Shown piece after piece: positions 42,188 to 50,454 of a stretch of 64,000 nt of DNA (the stretch's first letter is position 1; each line of letters opens with the position of its first letter). The position numbers and the translations under genes were made by a program. The stretch is from Eubacteriaceae bacterium Marseille-Q4139. Lineage in GTDB: Bacteria > Bacillota > Clostridia > Lachnospirales > Lachnospiraceae. Location: NCBI GenBank assembly GCA_018223415.1, contig JAGTTQ010000001.1, forward strand, positions 3,521,365-3,585,364. The letters are read 5' to 3'. The notes under the pieces were generated by a model that was given only the letters and a program-made list of their open reading frames with translations, was not told where the DNA came from and ran no database searches.

Positions 42188-43606
42188 ATGGAAAAAAAGC
42201 AGGAGATTCTGCGGAGTATTCCTAAAATGGATGAGTTGCTACTGGATGAGCAGCTCGTTTTTTTTATGGAATCGACGCCGAGAGCCGTGGTTGTTGACGC
42301 GGCAAGAGAGATTACGGATCGGGTAAGAAAAGAGATTTTATCGGGGGAGAGGACAGAGGTTCCCGGAAAGGATGAGATGATTGCCGCCATCTGCGCGCAG
42401 GTTACAGGCGAGAAGAAGCGGGATTTGAGAAACCTCATCAATGCCACAGGCGTTGTGTTGCACACGAACCTGGGGCGCTCCAACCTCTGCCGTGCGGCGG
42501 TGGAGAGCATCCTCTCCGTGGCCGATTCCTATTCCAACCTGGAATACGATGTGAAAAACGGTATTCGCGGTTCACGCCATGACCACGTGGAGAAGATCAT
42601 CACGCGGATCACCGGCGCTGAGGCGGCCATGGTTGTCAACAACAATGCGGCTGCCACCATGCTCTGCCTTTCGGCTATGGCATGGCAAAAGGAGGTCATT
42701 GTCTCCCGCGGCGAGCTGGTGGAAATCGGCGGTTCCTTCCGGGTGCCGGAGATCATGGAACAGAGCGGCTGTCATTTAAAGGAGGTCGGAACGACCAATA
42801 AGACGAAGATGGCCGATTACCGGAATGCCTATGACCCGGAGCACACCGGTGCCCTTATGAAGGTGCATACAAGCAATTACCGGATCCTTGGCTTCACCGA
42901 GGAGGTGACGGTGAAGGAGATGGCAGCTCTCGGAAAAGAGCTTGGGCTTCCGGTGATCTATGATATGGGAAGCGGCCTGATGACCGACCTTTCCCGCTAC
43001 GGCGTCGATGAGCCGACGGTTTTGGACGCCTTAAAGGACGGGGCCGACGTGGTGTTATTCAGCGGTGACAAGCTTCTTGGCGGGCCACAGGGCGGCATTA
43101 TTATCGGAAAGAAAAAATATGTGGATCTGATGAAAAAGCATCCTCTTGCCAGGGCGTTCCGCGTCGACAAGCTGACGTTGGCGGCTCTGGAGGCGACGTT
43201 CTTTGAGTATTTGGACATGGAGAGCGCAAAACGCTCGGTTCCGGTTTTAAAGATGATTACCACATCCACCGAGGAGCTTAAGAGCCGGGCAGAGCTTTTA
43301 AAACAGCGGATTTCGGAGAAGACAGAGGCGTTTACCCTCGGGACGGAGCCCTGTAAGGATCAGATCGGCGGCGGTTCGGCGCCGACGACGCTGCTTTCCG
43401 GCTATGCGGTGACGGTTTCGTCGGAGCATATGACGGCGGAGCGGCTGGAGCGGCTTCTCAGGAAGGCGGCCGTGCCGGTTATCGTGCGGGTCGCCCACGA
43501 TAAGATTGTCCTTTCTGTCAGAACGGTGCGCGAGGAGGAGATGGCGGCAGTGGCGGAGGCTTTCGCTTTCGCGGCAGCCCAGGATAACGGATCAAAGGGG
43601 GAGTAG
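42188..43606 (+). CDS. selA: L-seryl-tRNA(Sec) selenium transferase
   Basis: A 472-residue PLP enzyme. It has the SelA core RDLRNLINATGVVLHTNLGR, MVVNNNAAATMLCLSAMAW and the PLP lysine in LFSGDKLLGGPQGG. It converts Ser-tRNA-Sec to Sec-tRNA-Sec using selenophosphate from SelD, as a homodecamer. TAGGAGG precedes the ATG. It lies directly after selC and six bases before selB. Certain. Confidence 0.97.
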   Translation: MEKKQEILRSIPKMDELLLDEQLVFFMESTPRAVVVDAAREITDRVRKEILSGERTEVPGKDEMIAAICAQVTGEKKRDLRNLINATGVVLHTNLGRSNLCRAAVESILSVADSYSNLEYDVKNGIRGSRHDHVEKIITRITGAEAAMVVNNNAAATMLCLSAMAWQKEVIVSRGELVEIGGSFRVPEIMEQSGCHLKEVGTTNKTKMADYRNAYDPEHTGALMKVHTSNYRILGFTEEVTVKEMAALGKELGLPVIYDMGSGLMTDLSRYGVDEPTVLDALKDGADVVLFSGDKLLGGPQGGIIIGKKKYVDLMKKHPLARAFRVDKLTLAALEATFFEYLDMESAKRSVPVLKMITTSTEELKSRAELLKQRISEKTEAFTLGTEPCKDQIGGGSAPTTLLSGYAVTVSSEHMTAERLERLLRKAAVPVIVRVAHDKIVLSVRTVREEEMAAVAEAFAFAAAQDNGSKGE

Positions 43607-43612
43607 CGGCGG

Positions 43613-45523
43613 ATGCAGAATGTAATCGTAGGAACTTCGGGTCATGTGGATCACGGAAAGACGTGCCTGATTAAGGCGCTGACCGGTGTGGACACCGACC
43701 GGCTTAAAGAAGAGAAAAAGAGGGGCATTACCATCGAGCTTGGCTTTGCGAACCTGCCCAATGACGAGGGGCTCCATATCGGCATCATCGACGTGCCGGG
43801 CCATGAGAAGTTTGTGAAGAACATGCTGGCTGGTATCGGCGGCATCGACCTGGTGCTTTTGGTGATCGCCCTGGATGAGGGCGTCATGCCGCAGACCGTG
43901 GAGCACTTTGAGATCTTAAAGATGCTCCATATCCGCCAGGGCATCATCGTATTTACCAAGTCCGACCTGGTGGATGAGGACTGGGCCGAGATGGTGGAAG
44001 AGGATGTGTCGGCGCTTGTGGAAGGCAGCTTTTTAGAGCATGCCGACAGGATCCGCGTTTCCTCCTTTACGGGAGAAAATATTGACGTATTAAAGAACAT
44101 GATCCTCGATAAGGTGCGTTCCGTCGGCATGAGGCGCAGCGAACCGGAGCTTTTTAGACTTCCCATCGACCGTGTCTTTACGATGGAGGGCTTCGGCACC
44201 GTCGTGACGGGGACGCTTCTTGAGGGAAGCTGTCAGGCCGGCGAGGAGGTCATGGTTTATCCCCAGGAGCGGGTGCTTAAAATCCGCGGGATCCAGAGCC
44301 ACGGACAGAAAGAGGACGAGGCCTTTGCCGGCCAGCGTACGGCCATCAACCTGGCGAATGTGAAAAAAGAGGATCTGCTGCGCGGCGAGGTGCTGGCATC
44401 ACCCGGCTCCCTCACGAACAGCACGTTCCTGGACGTAAAAATCAACCTGTTTAAGACGACGGAGCGCCAGCTTAAAAACGGCGACCGCATCCATTTTAAC
44501 TACGGTTCGGCGCAGACCATCGCAAAGGCAGTTTTGCTTGATAAGGACGCGGTGGATCCCGGCGACGGCGCCTTTGTGCAGCTCCGGTTTGACGAGCCGG
44601 TGGCCGTCAAGCGTACCGACCGGTTTATCATCCGCTTCTATTCGCCGGTGGAGACCTTCGGCGGCGGCGTGATCTTAGACGCCAGCCCGGCCAAGCATAA
44701 GAGACACCAGGAGGAGCTGATTAAGAGCCTTTCGATCCGGGAATCCGGCACCGACGAGGAAGTCCTGGAGCTTGTTCTGGAGGAGGAGAGCATCCGCTTC
44801 CCCAGCGTTCACTGGCTGGCAGCCAAGATGAACTGGACGGACAAGGAAACCGGAGACATGCTGGAGACCTTAAAGAAGAAGAAAAAAGCGCTGTCTTTAA
44901 ACGACGGCAACTTCTTCCATAAGAATTTCTGGGATAAGGTGACGGCGGCAGGACTTTCGATCCTGACGGCATTCCATAAGGAAAATCCCATTGCGGCCGG
45001 TATGGAGAAGGAAGAGTTTAAGAGCCGCCTTCTCGACCATTTCTATCTGAAGGATGCGAAAAAGGGCGACGTGCTTTTAAATGAGTTAATCAAGCGCGGA
45101 ACCATTACGGCTTCCGGAAGCACCGTGGCTGCGGCCGGCTTCCTCGCCAAGTATTCAGACGAGCATTCCGGCATGCGTGACAAGATCTTAAAGGTGTATC
45201 TGGACGCAGGCGTGGAGGCGCCGGCGACGGAGGATGTGATGGCGCAGTTTAAGGATAAGAAGCAGGCGAAGCAGGTGCTTATGGATCTGTTTAAGGATGG
45301 AACGCTTGTGAAGTTAAATCCCGGCGCCTACATCCATAAGACCCATTATGACAGGGCCATGGCGCTTCTTCACAAGCATTTTGAGACGAACGCGACCATG
45401 TCGCTTGCAGAGTTCCGGGATATGCTTGGGACGTCGAGAAAGTATGTGCTGATGATTTTAGAGTATCTGGATCAGCAGAAAATTACGAAGAAGCAGGATG
45501 ATGTCCGGGTGCTCTTAAAGTAA
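43613..45523 (+). CDS. selB: Selenocysteine-specific elongation factor SelB
   Basis: A 636-residue translation GTPase. G1 is GTSGHVDHGKT at the start, then the RGITIELGFA switch, G3 DVPGHEKFVKNM and G4 TKSDLVDE. Domains II-III follow, and then a C-terminal array of winged-helix domains (about 390-636) that bind the mRNA SECIS hairpin. It delivers Sec-tRNA-Sec to UGA codons of selD, grdA and grdB. It is followed by a LysR gene after 10 bases. Certain. Confidence 0.97.
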   Translation: MQNVIVGTSGHVDHGKTCLIKALTGVDTDRLKEEKKRGITIELGFANLPNDEGLHIGIIDVPGHEKFVKNMLAGIGGIDLVLLVIALDEGVMPQTVEHFEILKMLHIRQGIIVFTKSDLVDEDWAEMVEEDVSALVEGSFLEHADRIRVSSFTGENIDVLKNMILDKVRSVGMRRSEPELFRLPIDRVFTMEGFGTVVTGTLLEGSCQAGEEVMVYPQERVLKIRGIQSHGQKEDEAFAGQRTAINLANVKKEDLLRGEVLASPGSLTNSTFLDVKINLFKTTERQLKNGDRIHFNYGSAQTIAKAVLLDKDAVDPGDGAFVQLRFDEPVAVKRTDRFIIRFYSPVETFGGGVILDASPAKHKRHQEELIKSLSIRESGTDEEVLELVLEEESIRFPSVHWLAAKMNWTDKETGDMLETLKKKKKALSLNDGNFFHKNFWDKVTAAGLSILTAFHKENPIAAGMEKEEFKSRLLDHFYLKDAKKGDVLLNELIKRGTITASGSTVAAAGFLAKYSDEHSGMRDKILKVYLDAGVEAPATEDVMAQFKDKKQAKQVLMDLFKDGTLVKLNPGAYIHKTHYDRAMALLHKHFETNATMSLAEFRDMLGTSRKYVLMILEYLDQQKITKKQDDVRVLLK

Positions 45524-45533
45524 GGGGGCGGCC

Positions 45534-46463
45534 ATGGAATTCAGACAGCTTGAGGCATTTGTCAATGCCGTAAAATACAAAAGCTTTTCGCGGGCGGCCG
45601 ATGCGACGTTTTTGAGCCAGCCCACCATCAGCGCCCATGTGAGCAACTTAGAGAGTGAGCTTGGCGTGCTTTTGTTCCACAGAAACGGCAGGGAAATTAC
45701 CCTGACGCCCCAGGGGCGGGAGTTTTATCCCTACGCTACGTCCCTCTTAAATACGAGAGCCAAGGCGCTCCTTTCGGTACACGGCGGGAGCGGAGAGCTT
45801 TCCGGGATCCTGGATATCCAGACTTCGACGATTCCGGGACAGTACCTTCTTCCCAGGCTCATGAAGGGGTTTCACGAAAAGAATCCGAAGGTTCGCTTTT
45901 ACGTGGAGCAGTCGGACAGCCGGAACGTCAACGAGAACCTTTTGAACCAGAAGGGCGAGCTTGGCTTTACCGGCTATAAGGGGAATTCCGGGCTGGCCTA
46001 CGAGCCGGTGTTCACCGACGACATGGTGCTTATTACGCCGGACGAGCCCTGCTATGCCGATTATAAGAACGGTGATAAAATGCCGGCGGAGATGTTTTTA
46101 AAATGCCCGTTCATCCTCAGGGAGGAGGGCTCCGGGACGAAGGAAGAGATGGAAAAGGCGCTGGTGGACGGGAAAGCCGTCTTTAAGAATGTGGCCGTTG
46201 TGGCGCGGATGAACCATATGGAGGCCATCAAGCAGGCCGTGAGCCTGGGGCTTGGCGTCTCCATCGTGTCGGAGCTGGCGGTGCGCCACTGTGCGGAAAG
46301 CGAGGGACTCCGGTATTTTAAGATCGAGGGCCTTAAGAAAAAACGGATTTTCTATCTGACTTACAATAAGAACCGCTGCCTGTCGCCGGCGGCCGAGGAG
46401 TTTCTGACCTTTGTCAAACGGGAGGCCAGGGCAGTGCAGGAGGGCAGTTATTGCCAGGTATAG
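45534..46463 (+). CDS. LysR-family regulator of the selenium cluster
   Basis: A 309-residue LysR protein. The N-terminal helix-turn-helix is MEFRQLEAFVNAVKYKSFSRAAD followed by LSQPTISAHVSNLE. The C-terminal effector-binding domain (about 90-295) has FILREEGSGTKEEME and VSLGLGVSIVSELAV, resembling the CysB/CysL-like group. It is encoded in line with selA-selB and yedE; a LysR subgroup is known to be tied to selenium genes in Clostridia. It probably senses a sulfur or selenium compound and controls yedE and neighbours. The ligand is unknown. Confidence 0.88.
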   Translation: MEFRQLEAFVNAVKYKSFSRAADATFLSQPTISAHVSNLESELGVLLFHRNGREITLTPQGREFYPYATSLLNTRAKALLSVHGGSGELSGILDIQTSTIPGQYLLPRLMKGFHEKNPKVRFYVEQSDSRNVNENLLNQKGELGFTGYKGNSGLAYEPVFTDDMVLITPDEPCYADYKNGDKMPAEMFLKCPFILREEGSGTKEEMEKALVDGKAVFKNVAVVARMNHMEAIKQAVSLGLGVSIVSELAVRHCAESEGLRYFKIEGLKKKRIFYLTYNKNRCLSPAAEEFLTFVKREARAVQEGSYCQV

Positions 46464-46520
46464 GATTTTTCTATCGAATATTCCTATGAATTGGTTTTTT
46501 GAATTAGACGAAAGATGGTT

Positions 46521-46586
46521 CTTTTGGTAAAATTGACGGTACGGACTGGGACGTTTTTCGTTCGTTCCGTCCAAGTTTGCCAAAAG
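46521..46586 (+). promoter_or_regulatory. Long imperfect inverted repeat in front of yedE
   Basis: CTTTTGGTAAA (46521-46531) pairs with TTTGCCAAAAG (46576-46586) with one G-T, and the complementarity continues inward with small gaps (TTGACGGTACG against CGTTCCGTCCAAG) to an inner GGGACG-TTTTT-CGTTC hairpin. It ends 16 bases before the yedE ATG. It may be a folded leader RNA or, if the TAAAAT at 46528-46533 is the -10 box, an operator overlapping the start site. Confidence 0.6.
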
Positions 46587-46602
46587 AAAAGGGGTATTTG
46601 AG

Positions 46603-47688
46603 ATGAATTTAGCTGCTAACAAAAAGACGCTCCTTGTATCAGGCGTCATTCTCGGCGTGATTGCCGCGGTTCTCGCTTATATGGGGAACCCGAAGAACAT
46701 GGCGATGTGTATCGCCTGCTTTATCCGTGATTCGGCCGGTGCCATGAAGCTCCATACGGCGCCTATTGTACAGTACATGCGGCCGGAAATTGTCGGCATT
46801 GTCTGCGGCGCGTTTTTGGTTTCCGTCTGCATGAAGGAGTACCGCTCGACGGCCGGTTCGTCGCCGATGATCCGGTTTATCCTCGGCGTCATCATGATGA
46901 TCGGGTCTTTGGCCTTCCTTGGCTGCCCGCTGCGTATGGTGATCCGTATGTCTGCCGGTGATTTGAACGCTTATGTAGGCTTCGTGGGCTTTGTGGCCGG
47001 TATCTTTACGGGAACGCTGGCGTTAAAGCGCGGCTTCTCCCTGGGACGTTCCTATACGATCCAGAAGGCATCGGGAGCCATCCTTCCGATTGTGCTTGTT
47101 TTCCTTCTGATTTTAAGCGTTGCCACGCCGTTATTTGCCTTCAGTGAGAGCGGCCCCGGAAGCATGCATGCGCCGCTTCTCGTTTCTCTGATCGGCGGCC
47201 TCGTATTCGGAGCCATCGCCCAGAGATGCAGAACCTGCTTTGCAGGAAGCATCCGCGACGTGATTTTAATGAAGAATTTCGACCTGATTACCATCATTGG
47301 CGGCTTTTTCGCCGTGATGTTAGTCTTTAACCTGGCCACTGGCGGGTTTAAGCTCTCCTTCGACGGACAGCCCGTTGCCCATGCACAGCACATCTGGAAC
47401 TTCCTTGGCCTTTATGCCGTAGGATTTGCTGCTGTCCTGGCAGGCGGATGCCCCTTAAGACAGCTGATTCTGGCCGGTCAGGGTTCCTCTGACTCTGCCG
47501 TGACGTTCTTAGGCCTTCTTGTGGGTGCTGCCTTCTGCCATAATTTCAGCCTGGCAGGCGTTGCTGCCGCGGCGGCTACGGAGACGACGGCGGCTGTTGC
47601 AGGCGGCCCGGGAATCTACGGACAGGCAGCCGTTATTATCTGTATTGTGGTGCTGTTCATCATCGGGTTTGGAAAGAAAGAGAGGTAA
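46603..47688 (+). CDS. yedE: YedE family putative selenium transporter
   Basis: A 361-residue membrane protein with about ten hydrophobic helices, of the YeeE/YedE family. Conserved cysteine motifs are visible: MAMCIACFIRDSAGA, FLGCPLRMVIRM, RCRTCFAGSIRDV and AGGCPLRQLILAG. Related YeeE proteins move thiosulfate through such Cys residues. The YedE subgroup is associated with selenium genes and is thought to import a selenium compound. It is followed at once by a TusA/YedF-like gene. AAAAGGGG precedes the start. The transported species is not proven. Confidence 0.92.
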   Translation: MNLAANKKTLLVSGVILGVIAAVLAYMGNPKNMAMCIACFIRDSAGAMKLHTAPIVQYMRPEIVGIVCGAFLVSVCMKEYRSTAGSSPMIRFILGVIMMIGSLAFLGCPLRMVIRMSAGDLNAYVGFVGFVAGIFTGTLALKRGFSLGRSYTIQKASGAILPIVLVFLLILSVATPLFAFSESGPGSMHAPLLVSLIGGLVFGAIAQRCRTCFAGSIRDVILMKNFDLITIIGGFFAVMLVFNLATGGFKLSFDGQPVAHAQHIWNFLGLYAVGFAAVLAGGCPLRQLILAGQGSSDSAVTFLGLLVGAAFCHNFSLAGVAAAAATETTAAVAGGPGIYGQAAVIICIVVLFIIGFGKKER

Positions 47689-47693
47689 CTGCC

Positions 47694-47900
47694 ATGTATG
47701 AAGTAGATGCAAGAGGATTGTCGTGCCCGGAGCCGGTTATGCTGACGTCCCAGGCTTTAAAGAGCCATGGAAAGGAAGCCATCAAGGTTCTTGTCAGCGA
47801 GCCGCATACACGTGCGAATGTGGAGAAATTCGCAAAGAGCCAGGGCCGTACCGTGACGGTGACGGAAAAGGGCGACGAATTTGAGCTGGTGATCCAGTAG
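47694..47900 (+). CDS. TusA/SirA/YedF-like sulfur or selenium carrier protein
   Basis: A 68-residue TusA-fold protein, MYEVDARGLSCPEPVML, with the catalytic CPxP motif (Cys11) that carries persulfide or perselenide. It corresponds to the N-terminal domain of YedF. It is three codon lengths from yedE and followed by a DUF3343 gene, an arrangement typical of selenium clusters. It may take selenium from the YedE/desulfurase system to SelD. Function by family and context. Confidence 0.9.
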   Translation: MYEVDARGLSCPEPVMLTSQALKSHGKEAIKVLVSEPHTRANVEKFAKSQGRTVTVTEKGDEFELVIQ

Positions 47901-47912
47901 AAAAGAGATTTC

Positions 47913-48149
47913 ATGAGAAAAAAAGAGCTGAAACTGATTGTTACCTTCCATACGACGGCCGATGCCATTGCGGTGGAGAAGGCGTGTAAGGAAAGGGAAA
48001 TCCCCGGACGGATGATTCCGGTTCCCAGGGAGCTTTCCGCCGGCTGCGGTTTAGCCTGGTGCATGGCGCCGGAGGGCCGGGAAAAGATGGAAGGGCTGCT
48101 TTCTTCCCTGAACCTGGAGTCAGAGGAGATGGCGGAGATTTTATACTAA
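47913..48149 (+). CDS. DUF3343 putative Se/S carrier-like protein
   Basis: A 78-residue soluble protein of the DUF3343 / Se_S_carrier family. It opens with LKLIVTFHTTADAIAVEKAC and has a Cys pair in SAGCGLAWCMAP. Homologues are encoded next to yedE, yedF and selenium-related desulfurases, and are proposed to bind selenium or sulfur. Biochemistry is not established. It is followed by a terminator. Confidence 0.87.
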   Translation: MRKKELKLIVTFHTTADAIAVEKACKEREIPGRMIPVPRELSAGCGLAWCMAPEGREKMEGLLSSLNLESEEMAEILY

Positions 48150-48157
48150 GGATGAAA

Positions 48158-48209
48158 GGGCAGATGGTTTTCACCGGCTTTCCGGGGAATGGCCGGATGC
48201 CCTTTTTGT
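48158..48209 (+). terminator. Intrinsic terminator after the DUF3343 gene
   Basis: GGGCA (48158-48162) pairs with TGCCC (48198-48202), with an inner CCGG/CCGG pair, followed by TTTTTG. It should end most transcripts from the selA-yedE direction. Confidence 0.8.
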
Positions 48210-48239
48210 TTCATAGGAAATTGCGTCCTATGTAACAAA
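48205..48239 (+). repeat. Long palindrome downstream of DUF3343
   Basis: TTTGTT-T-CATAGGA (48205-48218) and TCCTATG-T-AACAAA (48226-48239) form 14-base arms with one mismatch around the loop AATTGCG. It overlaps the U-tract of the preceding terminator. It could be part of a dispersed intergenic element or a regulator site. Confidence 0.6.
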
Positions 48240-48308
48240 AACGCTCCGCGAGGATGTGCACTTCGCGCAGAGGAATATGGCTGCCGGCGCAGCCGCGCTT
48301 TGGCGCGT

Positions 48309-48335
48309 GTGTGCGCCGTAGCGCACACTTTTTTA
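48309..48335 (+). terminator. Terminator-like hairpin just before the desulfurase gene
   Basis: GTGTGCGC (48309-48316), CGTA loop, GCGCACAC (48321-48328), then TTTTTTA. A textbook intrinsic terminator placed only 25 bases upstream of the ATG at 48353, with the ribosome site GAGGAGG right after it. It therefore acts as an attenuator or marks the end of a small upstream transcript. Confidence 0.8.
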
Positions 48336-48352
48336 TACGAGGAGGAAAAGGT

Positions 48353-49495
48353 ATGGCAGAGATTTATCTTGACAATGCGGCGACAACCATGAAAAAGCCG
48401 GACTGTGTGATTGACGCGGTGGTGTCAGCCATGAGGCATATGGGAAATTCCGGGCGCGGGGCCCACGAGGCGTCCCTCGACGCGTCCAGGGTGATTTTTG
48501 AGACAAGGGAGCGGTTATCTTCCATGTTCCATTTGGGGAACCCGAAACAGGTGGCGTTCACCTGCAATTCCACAGAGGCGTTAAACACGGCGATTTTCGG
48601 GCTTTTCGGGCCCGGTGACCATATTATTTCCACGGTGATGGAGCACAACTCGGTGCTGCGCCCCCTTTACCGTATGGAAAAGCAGGGGGCGTCGGTGACG
48701 TTCCTTCCCTGCGATGAGCTTGGCAGGCTGCGGACAGACTTGCTTTCCTCGGCGCTGCGGCCGGAGACGAAGGGGGTTGTCTGCACTCATGCGTCGAACC
48801 TGACGGGGAATGCCAATGACCTGGAGTTTATCGGGAAATTCTGCCGGGAACACGGACTGCTTTTTGTGGTGGACGCCTCCCAGACGGCAGGAGTTCTTCC
48901 GATTGATATGGAAAAGATGAACATTGATGTCCTCTGCTTTACGGGGCACAAGGGGCTTTACGGCCCTCAGGGTACCGGCGGAATCTGCGTCCGGGAAGGC
49001 GTTGCGGTGGCGCCGCTGAAATCCGGCGGCAGCGGTGTGCAGACATATTTAAAGGAACATCCCCATGAGATGCCGACGGCTCTTGAAGCCGGGACGTTAA
49101 ACGGCCACGGCATTGCCGGGCTCCATGCGGCTTTAGGCTTCCTTATGGAGACGGGCACCGATGCGGTCCATGAAAAGGAAGTCCGGCTGATGCGGCGGTT
49201 CTATGACGGGATTAAGGACATTCCCGGCGTGAAGATTTACGGCGATTTCTCCACGGATCACCGGGCGGCCGTCATCGCCATCAATATCCGGGACTACGAT
49301 TCGTCGGAGATCAGCGACGAGCTTTCCTTTACTTATGGGATTTCCACGCGGCCGGGCGCCCACTGCGCGCCGCTCATGCATGAGTCCATGGGAACCGTGG
49401 AACAGGGGATGGTGCGGTTTTCGATTTCCTGGTTCAATACGGAAGAAGAGATCGATGAGGCCATAAGAGCGGTGAGAGAGATTGCGGAAGAGTAA
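48353..49495 (+). CDS. Cysteine desulfurase-like PLP enzyme of the selenium cluster
   Basis: A 380-residue class V aminotransferase. It begins MAEIYLDNAATTMKKP and has NSTEALNTAIFG, the VMEHNSVLRPLYR histidine loop, DASQTAGVLPIDM and the PLP lysine in FTGHKGLYGPQGTGG. The C-terminal RPGAHCAPLMHESMG carries the Cys that would form a persulfide or selenide. It belongs with the cysteine desulfurase-like family often found beside selenium genes. It probably releases sulfur or selenium from cysteine or selenocysteine. The ATG at 48353 has GAGGAGG. It follows a terminator-like leader. The substrate cannot be decided from sequence alone. Confidence 0.9.
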   Translation: MAEIYLDNAATTMKKPDCVIDAVVSAMRHMGNSGRGAHEASLDASRVIFETRERLSSMFHLGNPKQVAFTCNSTEALNTAIFGLFGPGDHIISTVMEHNSVLRPLYRMEKQGASVTFLPCDELGRLRTDLLSSALRPETKGVVCTHASNLTGNANDLEFIGKFCREHGLLFVVDASQTAGVLPIDMEKMNIDVLCFTGHKGLYGPQGTGGICVREGVAVAPLKSGGSGVQTYLKEHPHEMPTALEAGTLNGHGIAGLHAALGFLMETGTDAVHEKEVRLMRRFYDGIKDIPGVKIYGDFSTDHRAAVIAINIRDYDSSEISDELSFTYGISTRPGAHCAPLMHESMGTVEQGMVRFSISWFNTEEEIDEAIRAVREIAEE

Positions 49496-49496
49496 A

Positions 49497-50078
49497 ATGT
49501 ATAAAAAACTTTATGTATGGTACTTTTTGCTGGGGCTGATTTGCTTTTGGCAGTTTCTTCGGCCTCTTGAACCGGGAGAGGAATGGCTTCGCATTTTTGC
49601 GGCGTTTTTTCTAATCCTTCGGGCCGCAGCCTTTTTCCTCGTGTGGAAAAATCGGGAGAATTTTTGCCTGATGCTCCGAAAAGGGCATGTGTGGAAGCGG
49701 GAGATGGAAGCGGAAAGCATGGAGAACACACTTTTGTGGATGTATGTCATAGCGGAGGGAGCATGGCTTGGCTGCATTTTCCCGCAAATGTTTTCTCTGT
49801 TTCAGCCTTTAGAGAGATTCGTTTTTCTGATGCATTTTACGATGGCGCTTTTATTTGCGCTGGATGCCCAGAGCGGTATCCTTTCTGCTTTGCCGAAAGG
49901 AAAAAGGATGTTCGGATTTCCGGTTGTCAGCATGCTTTTGGTTGCCGCTCTTACTGTAAGGAATTTTGAAGCGAAGACAGCTCCTTTGCCGGATGCGGCT
50001 GTTTTGCTTTTGGCTCTCATGTATTTTGAAATGGGAGCGGGGATTCTTATTCGACTGCATGAGAACCGGGCGCAGTGA
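49497..50078 (+). CDS. Hypothetical membrane protein
   Basis: A 193-residue protein with about five hydrophobic helices (roughly 5-22, 33-50, 80-100, 107-122, 137-155 and possibly 160-180), starting MYKKLYVWYFLLGLICF. No family is recognised. It starts two bases after the desulfurase stop, with GGAAGAG as ribosome site inside that gene, so it is co-expressed with the selenium cluster. A role in selenium metabolism is possible but nothing in the sequence shows it. There are few cysteines and no obvious metal motif. Confidence 0.7.
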   Translation: MYKKLYVWYFLLGLICFWQFLRPLEPGEEWLRIFAAFFLILRAAAFFLVWKNRENFCLMLRKGHVWKREMEAESMENTLLWMYVIAEGAWLGCIFPQMFSLFQPLERFVFLMHFTMALLFALDAQSGILSALPKGKRMFGFPVVSMLLVAALTVRNFEAKTAPLPDAAVLLLALMYFEMGAGILIRLHENRAQ

Positions 50079-50136
50079 CGGGATGGGAAATTTGTCGGTA
50101 TTTCTGTCAGCACACAGGGAAAACAGAATCCTGTCA

Positions 50137-50165
50137 TTGAGAAGCCGGAAAGAATGTGTTATACT
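50137..50165 (+). promoter_or_regulatory. Promoter of the type I toxin mRNA
   Basis: TTGAGA (50137-50142) and TATACT (50160-50165) with a 17-base spacer, giving a leader of about 90 bases before the toxin ATG. Confidence 0.75.
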
Positions 50166-50229
50166 GGTGACACGGAAAGTCAGAGCACATCATAATGGCG
50201 GCCTACCCTCCCAAGATCGGAGGGGCTAA

Positions 50230-50253
50230 CCCTCCAGATGAAAGAAAGGAGGG
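50230..50253 (+). promoter_or_regulatory. Hairpin hiding the toxin ribosome site
   Basis: CCCTCC (50230-50235) pairs with GGAGGG (50248-50253), which is the ribosome binding site of the toxin gene (ATG 50261). This would block translation of the full-length transcript. Confidence 0.65.
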
Positions 50254-50260
50254 CGAGCCA

Positions 50261-50353
50261 ATGTATGTTACATATCAGGACTTAGTCCAGATTGGAATAT
50301 TCATTGTAGCCCTTGTAAGTCTGATTTATCAGATGCTCAAGGGAAGAAAATAG
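50261..50353 (+). CDS. Holin-like toxin peptide of a type I toxin-antitoxin system
   Basis: A 30-residue peptide, MYVTYQDLVQIGIFIVALVS then LIYQMLKGRK: a short polar start, one transmembrane helix and a basic tail. This is the form of the putative holin-like toxin family (TxpA/BsrG-like, often starting M-x-TYQDL). An AAAGGAGGG site lies upstream inside a hairpin. An antisense promoter and terminator overlap the 3' end. Such peptides disturb the membrane when the antisense RNA fails. It is too short for most gene finders. Confidence 0.88.
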   Translation: MYVTYQDLVQIGIFIVALVSLIYQMLKGRK

Positions 50354-50448
50354 CCGCCACTACCAGCAATAGTGACGGCTGACCTCGTGTGAGGTAAAGC
50401 TACTTATTGTTGAGGGTAGGCCGTGTGTTTCTGGCTTTCCTTCTTTCT
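50344..50448 (-). ncRNA. Candidate antisense antitoxin RNA
   Basis: A reverse-strand transcript of about 100 bases. It would start near 50448 from the promoter at 50455-50483 and end at a hairpin AGCCGTCACTA...TAGTGGCGGCT (50380-50352) followed by ATTTTCTT. It overlaps the last codons and the 3' untranslated part of the toxin mRNA, including the inverted-repeat arm. Size and layout match antitoxins such as RatA and SR-type RNAs. Confidence 0.7.
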
Positions 50449-50454
50449 ATTATC

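Larger units (their letters stand above)
50199..50423 (+). repeat. 12-bp inverted repeat flanking the toxin gene
   Basis: CGGCCTACCCTC (50199-50210) is perfectly complementary to GAGGGTAGGCCG (50412-50423). In the mRNA the two would pair the 5' leader with the 3' end, the long-range closure used by type I toxin messages to stay untranslated. Confidence 0.7.
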
